This document shows positions 7,447 to 15,052 of a stretch of DNA of 17,272 bases, one piece after another (within the stretch, counting starts at the first letter, position 1; each line of letters begins with the position of its first letter). The notes under the pieces are model-generated. The model searched no databases and was not told where the DNA came from. It saw only the letters and a program-made list of their open reading frames with translations. This DNA comes from Prevotellaceae bacterium (GTDB lineage Bacteria > Bacteroidota > Bacteroidia > Bacteroidales > UBA932). The translations under genes were made by a program, and so were the position numbers. The DNA lies in the NCBI GenBank assembly GCA_031289385.1, contig JAITPP010000128.1:1-17272 (forward strand). The letters run 5' to 3'.

Positions 7447-9909
7447 TCACGGATCTACATCAATTAAAACGATAACGCTTTTAAATTGTTGCTGCAACTG
7501 AACTTGCGAAATACATTGCTGCAATATTTTTTTTGTTTGAGCGAGCGATGTTTTTTGCTCTATTTTCAGCAAAATTGTGCTTATAAATTTATTTTGAATT
7601 TTATTAATTGCCGGATATTCGGGACCAAGAACATTGTTGCCGAAAAACTTGCGCATACTGTCGGCTATGGCGTGAGCGGCGTTGTTCAGAATATCCTGAT
7701 TGTAATGTTTTAATGTGATATTTATCAATCGGTAGAACGGGGGATAGCAAAAATTTTTACGCTCGGTAATTTCGCGTGCAAAGAAATTTTCATAATTATC
7801 ATCAACCACATCTCGTATTATTTTATTTTCGGGATTATATGTTTGAATAAAAACACGTCCGTTTTTTTTGCGGCGTCCTGCTCTGCCGCCAACCTGCATC
7901 ATAAGTTGGAACGCGCGTTCGTGCGCTCTGAAATCCGAAAAATTCAACATATTATCGGCATTCAAAATTCCAACTATTCGCACATTGCCGAAATCCAAAC
8001 CTTTACTTACCATTTGCGTACCAACCAAAATATCGGTGTCGTGATTTTCAAATTCGGAAATTGTGCGAATATAAGCATTGCGCGTTCGCAGCGAATCGGT
8101 ATCAAATATGGCTGTACGGACTTTCGGAAAAATAATTTTCAGTTCGTCATTTATTTTTTCTGTTCCCACGCCTTTTTTGTTTAATTTTTCGCTGCCGCAA
8201 TTTGTGCATTTTTCGTGCAAATTTTCGGAATATCCGCAATAATGACAACGTAAATTATTTGTGTTTTTATGATAAGTTAAACTCACGTTACAATGTTTAC
8301 AATGAGGAATTTCGCCACAATCTTCGCATTGCAGATATGGTGCAAATCCTCTGCGATTTTGAAACAAAATAATTTGTTCGTTATTCTTCAACGATTCGAA
8401 CATTGCATCAAGCAAAATTGCTGTAAAATGCCCGTTCATTTGATTTTTTTTATACGCGGTTATAATATTTACAGTTTCTACTTTTGGCGGCATCGCATCG
8501 CCAAAACGCTCTGAAAGCCGCGCCAATCCGTATTTTCCTCGCAGTGCATTATAATAACTTTCTATTGACGGCGTTGCGCTTCCGAGAATAGTTTTTGCGC
8601 CATGTATTTGTGCAAGAAAAATTGCGGAATCTCTGGCATTGTAAAAAGGCACAACATCGTGTTGTTTGTACGATGCATCGTGTTCTTCATCAACAATTAT
8701 CAAGCCTAAATTTGAAAATGGCAAAAACATTGCCGAACGCGCTCCTATTACGATTGAATACTGTTGTTGCAGCAATTTATTTCCAATAATATTGTTGTAA
8801 ACTTCAACGCGCTCGTTTTCGCTGTATTTTGAATGAAAAACGCCGACTTTGTTTCCAAAAACTTTTTGCAATCGCGTAAGCAGTTGTTGTGTGAGAGCAA
8901 TTTCGGGCAACAGATAAAGCACTTGTTTGCCTTGCTGTAATTGCGTTTCAATTAATTTAAAATATACTTCCGTTTTTCCCGATGATGTTACTCCGTGCAA
9001 CAAAACCGTATTTTTTGTTTCAAAATTTTTGTTGATTTCGTTCAATGCTGTTTCTTGCGCATCGCTTAATTCGTAAGGCTTGTGAGTGTTTATGTTTTCT
9101 GTTGAAAGTCGTCCGATTTGTTGATTTTCTGTTTCAAAAATTTGCTTTTTTATACATTCATTTAAAGCCGCAGCGCTTGTTTGAGTGTTGTTTAATAATT
9201 GTTTTTTTTGTATTTTCGGGGGATTGATAAAGTCAATATTTTCACACAACGACAAATAATAAATCAATAATTTTTCTTGTATTTTTGCTTTTTTCAGAGA
9301 ATTTATTTTTTCATTAAGTTCTGTTTCGTTTTTTATTGTTTTGCTAAGTTTTACAAAGGTTTCAAGGCGCGGTTTGTATTTCGATTCTATATTTTCGTCT
9401 ATACAAATTATGCCTTTTTCGAGCATATTTTTTAAGGTTGTAATTATCGTTTTTTTTCGTGATTTTTTTATCAAATCCTGCAATGTAATTGTTTTGTTTT
9501 CTTCAATAATTGAATACAATTCGGCTTCGCGTTCGGTTATGTCAAATTCATTATCGCACAAATTTGATAGCGAAATATGCGTTTTGCTTTGCAGCCTCAA
9601 TCCGTTTGGCAGTGCGGCAGCCATAACTTCGCCGACAGTACACATATAGTATTCGGCAATCCATTTCCAAAAATCAAGTTGATATTTGTTTACAACAATA
9701 TTCTTATCAATTATCGAAATTATAGGTTTTACAATGTATGGCTTGGGCTCGTCGTCATATAATTTTTGCACAATTGCCGAATACATTTTATTTTTCACCA
9801 AAGCAACAACGCTGCAACCAACAGTAATATCGGAAATTAACTCGTCGGGAACAGAATATGTGAGAGTTTGTTGTGGTAAAAACAGCGGCAAAATTAAATC
9901 GGCATACAT
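7447..9909 (-). CDS. priA: Primosomal protein N' (PriA), replication restart helicase
   Basis: An 820-residue superfamily 2 helicase that recognises stalled or collapsed replication forks and starts reloading of the replicative helicase. The N-terminal 3'-end-binding and winged-helix parts (about 1-270) are divergent and long, which explains a length above the E. coli protein's 732. The helicase core has Walker A GVTSSGKT (306-313), the DEEH box (407-410), GSATPS (443-448), and motif VI QVGGRAGRR (672-680). Eight cysteines in four pairs (528/531, 537/540, 555/558, 568/571) form the two zinc sites inserted in PriA helicases. It is the last gene of a minus-strand operon, 17 bp after ispH, and ends 25 bp from a bidirectional terminator. 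The start MYADLILPL fits the usual N-terminus of the family. All key residues are present. Confidence 0.97.
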   Translation of the reverse strand: MYADLILPLFLPQQTLTYSVPDELISDITVGCSVVALVKNKMYSAIVQKLYDDEPKPYIVKPIISIIDKNIVVNKYQLDFWKWIAEYYMCTVGEVMAAALPNGLRLQSKTHISLSNLCDNEFDITEREAELYSIIEENKTITLQDLIKKSRKKTIITTLKNMLEKGIICIDENIESKYKPRLETFVKLSKTIKNETELNEKINSLKKAKIQEKLLIYYLSLCENIDFINPPKIQKKQLLNNTQTSAAALNECIKKQIFETENQQIGRLSTENINTHKPYELSDAQETALNEINKNFETKNTVLLHGVTSSGKTEVYFKLIETQLQQGKQVLYLLPEIALTQQLLTRLQKVFGNKVGVFHSKYSENERVEVYNNIIGNKLLQQQYSIVIGARSAMFLPFSNLGLIIVDEEHDASYKQHDVVPFYNARDSAIFLAQIHGAKTILGSATPSIESYYNALRGKYGLARLSERFGDAMPPKVETVNIITAYKKNQMNGHFTAILLDAMFESLKNNEQIILFQNRRGFAPYLQCEDCGEIPHCKHCNVSLTYHKNTNNLRCHYCGYSENLHEKCTNCGSEKLNKKGVGTEKINDELKIIFPKVRTAIFDTDSLRTRNAYIRTISEFENHDTDILVGTQMVSKGLDFGNVRIVGILNADNMLNFSDFRAHERAFQLMMQVGGRAGRRKKNGRVFIQTYNPENKIIRDVVDDNYENFFAREITERKNFCYPPFYRLINITLKHYNQDILNNAAHAIADSMRKFFGNNVLGPEYPAINKIQNKFISTILLKIEQKTSLAQTKKILQQCISQVQLQQQFKSVIVLIDVDP

Positions 9910-9926
9910 ACTTTTTACAATTAATT

Positions 9927-10814
9927 TTAATTATTATCAGATTTTAATTTTAAAATTTTTTCTGCAACTTTTTCCATCAGCCATTTTGGAGTAGATGTTG
10001 CACCGCACACTCCAACGCTTTGTGCATCAATAAACCACAGCGACATTAAATCGTTTTCATCTTCAACCATGTAAGTATTTTCGTTCACATTTTTGCAAGC
10101 ATCGTATAAAATTTTTCCGTTTGAACTTTGTTTTCCGCTAACAAAAATTACGACATCGTGATTTCTTGAAAACATTTCCAAATGCGGTTTTCGGCTCGAT
10201 ACCTGTCCGCAAATTGTGTTGTGCGATTCAAAAACAAAATTATTATTTTTATTTGTTTCTATCATTTTATTTTTAATAATTTCGTTTATTTCGTTAAATT
10301 TTTCTATGCTTTTTGTTGTTTGCGCAAATAACGAAACAGGACGCGAAAAGTCAATAAATTCAATGTCTTTCTCGGTTTCAACAACAATTGCATTTCCGTT
10401 TGTTTGTCCAATTAAACCGTTTACTTCGGCATGATTTTTTTTGCCGAAAATTACTATTTGTCCGTTTATTTTTTTTATTTTTTCATAATTATTTTTTATC
10501 CGTTCCTGCAATTTCAGCACCACAGGGCAAGTGCAATCTACAATTGAAATTTGATTTTGTTTTGCCGCGCTGTAAGTCGAAGGCGGCTCGCCGTGTGCGC
10601 GAATTAAAAGTTTTTCGCCTTTTATTTTAAATAATTCGTTGTGATTTATGCTTTTCAAACCGCGCAATTCAAGCCGTTTAACTTCAATGTTATTGTGTAC
10701 AATTTCGCCAAGCGAATATAAATTATTTTGAGTATCCAATTCATTTTCCGCCTTTTCGATAGCACGAATCACGCCGTAACAAAATCCCGATTTATCATCA
10801 ATTTCAACTAACAT
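9927..10814 (-). CDS. ispH: 4-hydroxy-3-methylbut-2-enyl diphosphate reductase (IspH/LytB)
   Basis: A 295-residue iron-sulfur enzyme for the last step of the MEP isoprenoid pathway, turning HMBPP into IPP and DMAPP. The three cluster-binding cysteines are present: Cys12 in SGFCYGV, Cys96 in DCTCPVV and Cys202 in NTICGQVSSR. The substrate-binding residues also stand: His40 in EIVHNN, His74 in RAHGEP, His128 and Glu130 in KKNHAEVNG, and the AQTTKS stretch (165-170). The block after the third cysteine reads GQVSSR, which differs slightly from the RQVSNR-type I would expect in relatives, from memory. It sits 12 bp after cmk and 17 bp before priA, so all three are probably one transcript. Cytoplasmic. 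The assignment is firm. Confidence 0.97.
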   Translation of the reverse strand: MLVEIDDKSGFCYGVIRAIEKAENELDTQNNLYSLGEIVHNNIEVKRLELRGLKSINHNELFKIKGEKLLIRAHGEPPSTYSAAKQNQISIVDCTCPVVLKLQERIKNNYEKIKKINGQIVIFGKKNHAEVNGLIGQTNGNAIVVETEKDIEFIDFSRPVSLFAQTTKSIEKFNEINEIIKNKMIETNKNNNFVFESHNTICGQVSSRKPHLEMFSRNHDVVIFVSGKQSSNGKILYDACKNVNENTYMVEDENDLMSLWFIDAQSVGVCGATSTPKWLMEKVAEKILKLKSDNN

Positions 10815-10826
10815 AATTTTTTTGAA

Positions 10827-11519
10827 TTATTCGATTACCGAGTTAAAAATTTTTTCAAACCATTGCATTTGTTCTTCAATACTGATGTGGCTGTTATCAA
10901 GAATTATGGCATCGTCGGCTTTTTTCAATGGGCTTGTATCGCGGTGTGTATCAATATAATCGCGTTCGCAAATGTTTTTTTCGATTTCTTCGAAAGTAAC
11001 ATTATTATCTTTTTCCAACAGTTCGTTGTATCTGCGCATGGCTCTGATTTTGGGCTCGGCAGTCATAAAAATTTTAAGTTCTGCATTAGGAAAAACCACA
11101 GTTCCTATATCTCTGCCATCCATTACAATTCCTTTGTTTTTGCCCATTTCTTGTTGCAGAGCAACCAATTGCGTCCGCACCTCAGGTATTGCACTTATTG
11201 CGCTAACATGATTGGAAATTTCAACTTTGCGAATTTTATCTTCAACATTTTCGCCGTTCAAAAAAGTTTCGCTTTTTCCGGTATTAGTGTTAAAAATAAA
11301 GTTTATTTTCATATTTGTTAAATTTTCAATAATTTTATCAACATTTAATTCACAATCTTTAATAAGATTTTTTTCAATGCAATACAATGTTACGGCTCTA
11401 TACATCGCCCCTGTGTCAACGTAGATATAGCTTAGTTTTTGCGCTATCTGCTTTGCAAAAGAGCTCTTTCCGGTTGACGAAAATCCATCGATTGCAACTA
11501 TAATTTTTTCGTTTTTCAT
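10827..11519 (-). CDS. cmk: Cytidylate kinase (CMP kinase)
   Basis: A 230-residue nucleoside monophosphate kinase that phosphorylates CMP and dCMP with ATP in pyrimidine recycling. Counted from the ATG at 11519, the P-loop is GFSSTGKS (12-19), followed by VDTGAMYR (34-41) for CMP binding, the family signature DGRDIGT (134-140) and the lid region ERDYIDTHRDTSPL (185-198). The length of about 230 is standard. A GTG three bases upstream (11522) could also serve as start and would add one residue; ATG is preferred because it is the usual start in this window. It heads the operon cmk-ispH-priA and is divergent from the response regulator gene, with about 100 bp between them carrying promoters for both sides. 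Confidence 0.96.
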   Translation of the reverse strand: MKNEKIIVAIDGFSSTGKSSFAKQIAQKLSYIYVDTGAMYRAVTLYCIEKNLIKDCELNVDKIIENLTNMKINFIFNTNTGKSETFLNGENVEDKIRKVEISNHVSAISAIPEVRTQLVALQQEMGKNKGIVMDGRDIGTVVFPNAELKIFMTAEPKIRAMRRYNELLEKDNNVTFEEIEKNICERDYIDTHRDTSPLKKADDAIILDNSHISIEEQMQWFEKIFNSVIE

Positions 11520-11541
11520 CACTGTTAATAATTCTAAACGA

Positions 11542-11549
11542 CAAAATTA
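11542..11549 (-). promoter_or_regulatory. Predicted -7 element of the cmk-ispH-priA operon
   Basis: On the minus strand TAATTTTG fits TAnnTTTG and lies 22 bp before the cmk ATG. The nearest TTTG upstream is only 15 bp away, shorter than the usual 19-20, so the -33 element is uncertain. Confidence 0.4.
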
Positions 11550-11573
11550 AGTAAAAGATTTTGTCAAAAAAAA

Positions 11574-11604
11574 TTGTAATTATGAACAAAAAAAAATAAC
11601 TTCG
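11574..11604 (+). promoter_or_regulatory. Predicted promoter of the response regulator operon
   Basis: TTG at 11574-11576 and TAACTTCG at 11597-11604 are 20 bp apart. The -7 box differs from TAnnTTTG by one base (C for T). It would give a leader of about 15 nt before the ATG at 11625. I saw no sigma-54 type (-24/-12) promoter here. Confidence 0.45.
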
Positions 11605-11624
11605 CAGCAAATTTCAAGTCAATT

Positions 11625-12788
11625 ATGAAAATTTTAGTAGTAGATGATGAACGCAGTATTTGCAGAGTAATGAAAGAAATCCTTGAATATGAGGGATATG
11701 AAGTGTTGTTAGCCGAAAATGGCAAGCAGGCACTTGGCTTTATCAATGAAAATACTAATATCGACTTGGTTTTTTGTGATATAAAAATGTCGGGAATGGA
11801 CGGAATTGAAGTTTTGGAAAAATCACAAGAAATCAACTGTGACTTGCCTTTTGTTATGATTTCGGGACACGCAGATATAGAAACAGCGGTTGAATGTATA
11901 AAAAAAGGAGCTTATGATTTTCTCGAAAAACCATTGGATTTAAATCGAATACTGATAGCCGTACGCAATGCAACCGATAAAACTACATTGCTGAAAGAAA
12001 CAAAAAAACTTCGTAAAAAAATATTTAAAACAAGCGATATTATCGGTGATTCGCCGACTATCAAAAAAATAAAAGAAATGATTGACCGCGTTGCTCAAAC
12101 CGAAGCCAGAGTTTTAATTACAGGTTCTAACGGAACAGGAAAAGAACTTGTGGCACGTTGGCTTCACGAAAAAAGTTTGCGAGCATCAGCACCTTTTATT
12201 GAAGTAAATTGCGCAGCCATTCCGTCCGAACTTATCGAAAGTGAATTGTTCGGACACGAAAAAGGTTCATTTACATCTGCAATAAAGCAACACAAAGGAA
12301 AGTTTGAACAAGCCGAAGGAGGAACAATTTTTCTTGACGAAATAGGCGATATGAGCCTTTCGGCGCAGGCAAAAGTGTTGCGAGTGTTGCAGGAAAATAA
12401 AATTTCGCGCGTAGGCGGCGATAAATCTATTGATGTTAATGTAAGAATATTTGCGGCAACAAACAAAAATCTTCATGAAGAAATAGCAAACGGAAATTTC
12501 AGAGAAGACCTTTACCATCGTCTAAGCGTAATAATTATGCACGTTCCGCCGCTTAGCGAACGCACCGAAGATATTCCGCTGCTTACAAATCATTTTATAG
12601 ATTTAATTTGCACCGAACAAAATTTGCCTAAGCCCGAAATAGAAAAAGAAGCAATTGCTGAACTTCAACAACTTCCTTGGACGGGAAATGTTCGCGAATT
12701 TCGCAATGTTATAGAACGATTAATAATATTATGTAATAAAAAAGTAACGGCAAATGATGTAAAAATATTTGCCATGCCATTAACATAA
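11625..12788 (+). CDS. Sigma-54-type response regulator (REC-AAA+) lacking a Fis/HTH domain
   Basis: A 387-residue two-component response regulator. The receiver domain (1-120) has the acidic pair Asp7/Asp8, phospho-acceptor Asp52, switch Ser80 and Lys102. The AAA+ domain (about 137-365) resembles NtrC-type activators: Walker A GSNGTGKE (167-174, usually GESGTGKE), FGHEKGSFTSA in place of the sigma-54 contact loop GAFTGA, Walker B GGTIFLDEIGDM, and the PWTGNVREFRNVIERL sensor region. The protein ends about 20 residues later, so the C-terminal Fis-type DNA-binding helix-turn-helix seen in most relatives (about 440-470 residues) is missing. The stop is a normal TAA 11 bp before the next start, with no sign of a broken remnant. 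FlgR of Helicobacter and CtcC of Chlamydia are known activators without this domain. No partner histidine kinase is in the window. It heads an operon with the HU-like/SPOR and YgjP-like genes. Confidence 0.93.
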   Translation: MKILVVDDERSICRVMKEILEYEGYEVLLAENGKQALGFINENTNIDLVFCDIKMSGMDGIEVLEKSQEINCDLPFVMISGHADIETAVECIKKGAYDFLEKPLDLNRILIAVRNATDKTTLLKETKKLRKKIFKTSDIIGDSPTIKKIKEMIDRVAQTEARVLITGSNGTGKELVARWLHEKSLRASAPFIEVNCAAIPSELIESELFGHEKGSFTSAIKQHKGKFEQAEGGTIFLDEIGDMSLSAQAKVLRVLQENKISRVGGDKSIDVNVRIFAATNKNLHEEIANGNFREDLYHRLSVIIMHVPPLSERTEDIPLLTNHFIDLICTEQNLPKPEIEKEAIAELQQLPWTGNVREFRNVIERLIILCNKKVTANDVKIFAMPLT

Positions 12789-12799
12789 AACATAAAGCA

Positions 12800-14122
12800 A
12801 TGATACAGAACAAACTTAAATCATTAGTACTCAGCAATCGCCGGTTAATAATACCAACCATTGGCGCTTTCTTAGTTAATCAGCAAGGGGTAATAACTTT
12901 TTCGTCGTTTTTGAAATACGATGATGGTTTGCTTACAAAATTGTTGTGCGAACAAGAAAATCTTTCGGAAGACGATGCAAAACACATAATAACAGGTTTT
13001 GCACACGAAGTATTGGACGTAATAAACAACGGCAATAGGTTTTCGATTCCCAACTTCGGTTATTTCGCTGCCGACAATCACAGTAACGTTACGTTTACTG
13101 TTGAAAATGCGGCGGCAGAACCGATAAATCCAAATCCATACATCCCGCCGGTTGTAGAAACACCTGTTTTTACAAATACCGAAGAACCTCAAAATTTCTT
13201 TAATACGCCGTTTACGGAAAATCCTATTTTTAATACAAATCAAAATAATGATTTTAGTTTTCCAAACAATGATGTAAACACACGTAACACCGTACAAAAA
13301 GAAAAAAAGAGCAAGGCAGGATATTGGATTTTGACGATAATATTGGTAATAATCGCAGTATTATTGTTGTTGTATCTTTTCAGCAACGACTTCAAAAAAA
13401 CAGTAAATTCGCTGTTTAGCGACAAGCCAAGAACAGAAATTGTTAAAGACACAGTAACAAACACAACTCCGCCGGTGGTTGATACCGCAACAGTTGTACA
13501 AGATACGACAGTTGTTACACAACAACAACCTGAAAGAACACAAACATCAGGAACTGTTGCATCAAGCACGCTCAACGGTAAATATCAGGTTATTGCAGGT
13601 TGCTATCTCGAAAGAGACATAGCCGACAAATTTGTGCGCGAACTTAAAGAAAAAGGTTACGAAGCACGAATTCCCGATCATTTATCAGGAGAATGGATAG
13701 TTGTAATTGTATATGAAAGCGATGACGAAAACGACGCCACAAGAGTAAAAGATCAATTTGTTGCAGCCGGTTACGATGACGCATATATCAGAAGACGAAG
13801 CGGCGGAATAGTTTCATCGTCGTCATCAAGCACGTCTTCATCAAACGTATCGTCGAGCGCACAATCTGCATCATATCCTGTTACAACAAGCAAGCTGAGA
13901 AGTAAATATCAAACCGTTGTAGGATGTTTTCTTGAAGCATCAAATGCCCAAAAATGTTTCAACGAAGCGAAAAGCAAAGGGCTTGATGCAAGAATATCAG
14001 AACAGAAAGGCGAATGGACTCTCGTAGTTGTGTGCGAAACCAATGACTTGAACGAAGCCGAAAGAGTAAAAGAACAGTGCGTATCGGCAGGTTACAGCGA
14101 TGCTTGGATTAGGGGACAATAA
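12800..14122 (+). CDS. Membrane protein with HU-like (CCDC81-type) head and two SPOR domains
   Basis: A 440-residue protein. Residues 1-100 look like the bacterial HU-CCDC81 fold typical of Bacteroidota: IPTIGAFLV (18-26), FSSFLKYDDGLL (34-45) and the HU-like NRFSIPNFGYFA (79-90). A Pro/Asn/Thr-rich cytoplasmic stretch (105-170) leads to one transmembrane helix (about 175-194), with basic KEKKSK before it, so the N-terminus should be inside. Outside lies a Thr/Gln-rich linker and two SPOR domains (about 259-333 and 366-440) joined by a serine-rich linker; both begin KYQ and contain a G-C-[YF]-L-E stretch. SPOR domains bind denuded peptidoglycan at division sites. Proteins of this layout have been proposed to link nucleoid and cell wall; here that remains inference. 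It starts 11 bp after the regulator gene, and its end overlaps the next gene by 23 nt. Confidence 0.9.
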   Translation: MIQNKLKSLVLSNRRLIIPTIGAFLVNQQGVITFSSFLKYDDGLLTKLLCEQENLSEDDAKHIITGFAHEVLDVINNGNRFSIPNFGYFAADNHSNVTFTVENAAAEPINPNPYIPPVVETPVFTNTEEPQNFFNTPFTENPIFNTNQNNDFSFPNNDVNTRNTVQKEKKSKAGYWILTIILVIIAVLLLLYLFSNDFKKTVNSLFSDKPRTEIVKDTVTNTTPPVVDTATVVQDTTVVTQQQPERTQTSGTVASSTLNGKYQVIAGCYLERDIADKFVRELKEKGYEARIPDHLSGEWIVVIVYESDDENDATRVKDQFVAAGYDDAYIRRRSGGIVSSSSSSTSSSNVSSSAQSASYPVTTSKLRSKYQTVVGCFLEASNAQKCFNEAKSKGLDARISEQKGEWTLVVVCETNDLNEAERVKEQCVSAGYSDAWIRGQ

Positions 14123-14837
14123 CGAAAAAATAATATCACATCCTGAATTTGGAACTCTTACGTTTCGCAAACGCAAAGGTTTGCGAAACGTAAGAATTAG
14201 TGTAAATTCGGCGCACGAAGTAAATGTAACGCTGCCCTACAACGTATCATACGACGAGGCGAATAAATTTGTTATTGAAAAATCAAATTGGATTAGAAAA
14301 GTACAAAAACAAATAAGCGAAGTAAAACCAACCTTTTTTGACGAAAACACACAATTCTCGACACGTTCGTATAAATTAAAATTATTGCGCCACAACGAAA
14401 AACATGTTCGCCGAGTAATAACCAATGATGGATTTCTGATAATTTATTTTCCGCAGGATGCCGATATAAATTCGCCTAAACTGCAAAATATTTTTCACAG
14501 ATGTATTTTGGATGCCTTATATGTTGAAGCAAAACAATATCTGCCGCAACGGCTTGAATTTTTGGCAAATAAATACAATTTCAAATATAATCAGGTGCGA
14601 ATAAAAAACAATTTAACCAATTTAGGAAGTTGCAGTTATCAGAACAACATCAATCTGAATTTACATATAATGCGCCTTTCCGACGAACTTATAGATTATG
14701 TAATTTTACACGAATTATGCCATACCGTTGAGAAAAATCACGGCGCAGGATTTTGGAAATTACTCGACAGCGTAACCAACAACAACGCACGCAAACTGTC
14801 ACAACAAGCAAAAAAAATAAATACTAAGGTAATTTGA
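14100..14837 (+). CDS. YgjP-like M48/SprT-type metallopeptidase (DUF45)
   Basis: A 245-residue cytoplasmic protein of the YgjP (DUF45, WLM-related) family of predicted zinc proteases. The zinc site HELCHTVEKNH (204-214) gives HExxH plus a third histidine five residues later, followed by the typical G-A-G-F-W. Before it comes the NLGSCSYQNNINLN block (174-187), where most relatives have RWGSCS; the Trp is replaced by Leu here. The N-terminal half (about 18-75) matches the family's FRK..R.VRISV start. The ATG at 14100 lies inside the previous gene; no later ATG would keep the conserved N-terminus, so a 23-nt overlap and translational coupling are likely. A perfect 17-bp inverted repeat covers codons 19-32. 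Substrate and role are unknown. Family membership is solid. Confidence 0.9.
   Translation: MLGLGDNNEKIISHPEFGTLTFRKRKGLRNVRISVNSAHEVNVTLPYNVSYDEANKFVIEKSNWIRKVQKQISEVKPTFFDENTQFSTRSYKLKLLRHNEKHVRRVITNDGFLIIYFPQDADINSPKLQNIFHRCILDALYVEAKQYLPQRLEFLANKYNFKYNQVRIKNNLTNLGSCSYQNNINLNLHIMRLSDELIDYVILHELCHTVEKNHGAGFWKLLDSVTNNNARKLSQQAKKINTKVI
14156..14195. repeat. Perfect 17-bp inverted repeat (hairpin) within a coding sequence
   Basis: TCTTACGTTTCGCAAAC (14156-14172) and GTTTGCGAAACGTAAGA (14179-14195) are exact reverse complements around a 6-nt loop, GCAAAG. It lies 33 bp after the stop codon of the HU/SPOR gene and 56 bp after the start of the YgjP-like gene, and encodes the conserved TLTFRKRKGLRNVR part of the latter. 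No T-run follows, so it is not a standard terminator. Confidence 0.9.
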
Positions 14838-14840
14838 AAT

Positions 14841-14875
14841 AGTCGTAAGTCGTAAGTCGTAAGTTGTAAGTCGGT
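14841..14875. repeat. Heptanucleotide tandem repeat (AGTCGTA) after the YgjP-like gene
   Basis: Five 7-bp units: AGTCGTA three times, then AGTTGTA and AGTCGGT. The array begins 4 bp after the stop codon of the YgjP-like gene. Its unit is the reverse complement, in shifted phase, of the ACTTACG unit before lepA, and it shares the TCGTAA core with the region at 128-290. Confidence 0.85.
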
Positions 14876-14940
14876 TGTTCTTTTTTTTGGTTGAAAAAAA
14901 TCTTTCTATCTTTATAAACTTCTTAATTCGGTAATGTTGC

Positions 14941-15036
14941 AAATTGGTTTATTTAAAAGAAAAAACGCTTATTATAAAACATTTCTTTTCCCATATCAGA
15001 CACATACAACATAATCCGTCTTCCATAAACCAATTT
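14941..15036. repeat. 96-bp segment bounded by perfect 12-bp inverted repeats
   Basis: AAATTGGTTTAT (14941-14952) and ATAAACCAATTT (15025-15036) are exact reverse complements with 72 bp between them, in the gap between the converging YgjP-like and rfbC genes. The inside is AT-rich with no gene. No target-site duplication is visible at the outer ends. It could be an old non-autonomous element or a long-range 3' hairpin for either transcript. Confidence 0.4.
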
Positions 15037-15052
15037 TAACCCTCAAAAAATC

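Noticed and set aside
10863..11321. A 152-codon plus-strand frame opposite cmk.
   Set aside because: It is the antisense shadow of cmk, whose own frame shows every family motif; the plus-strand translation has no recognisable feature.
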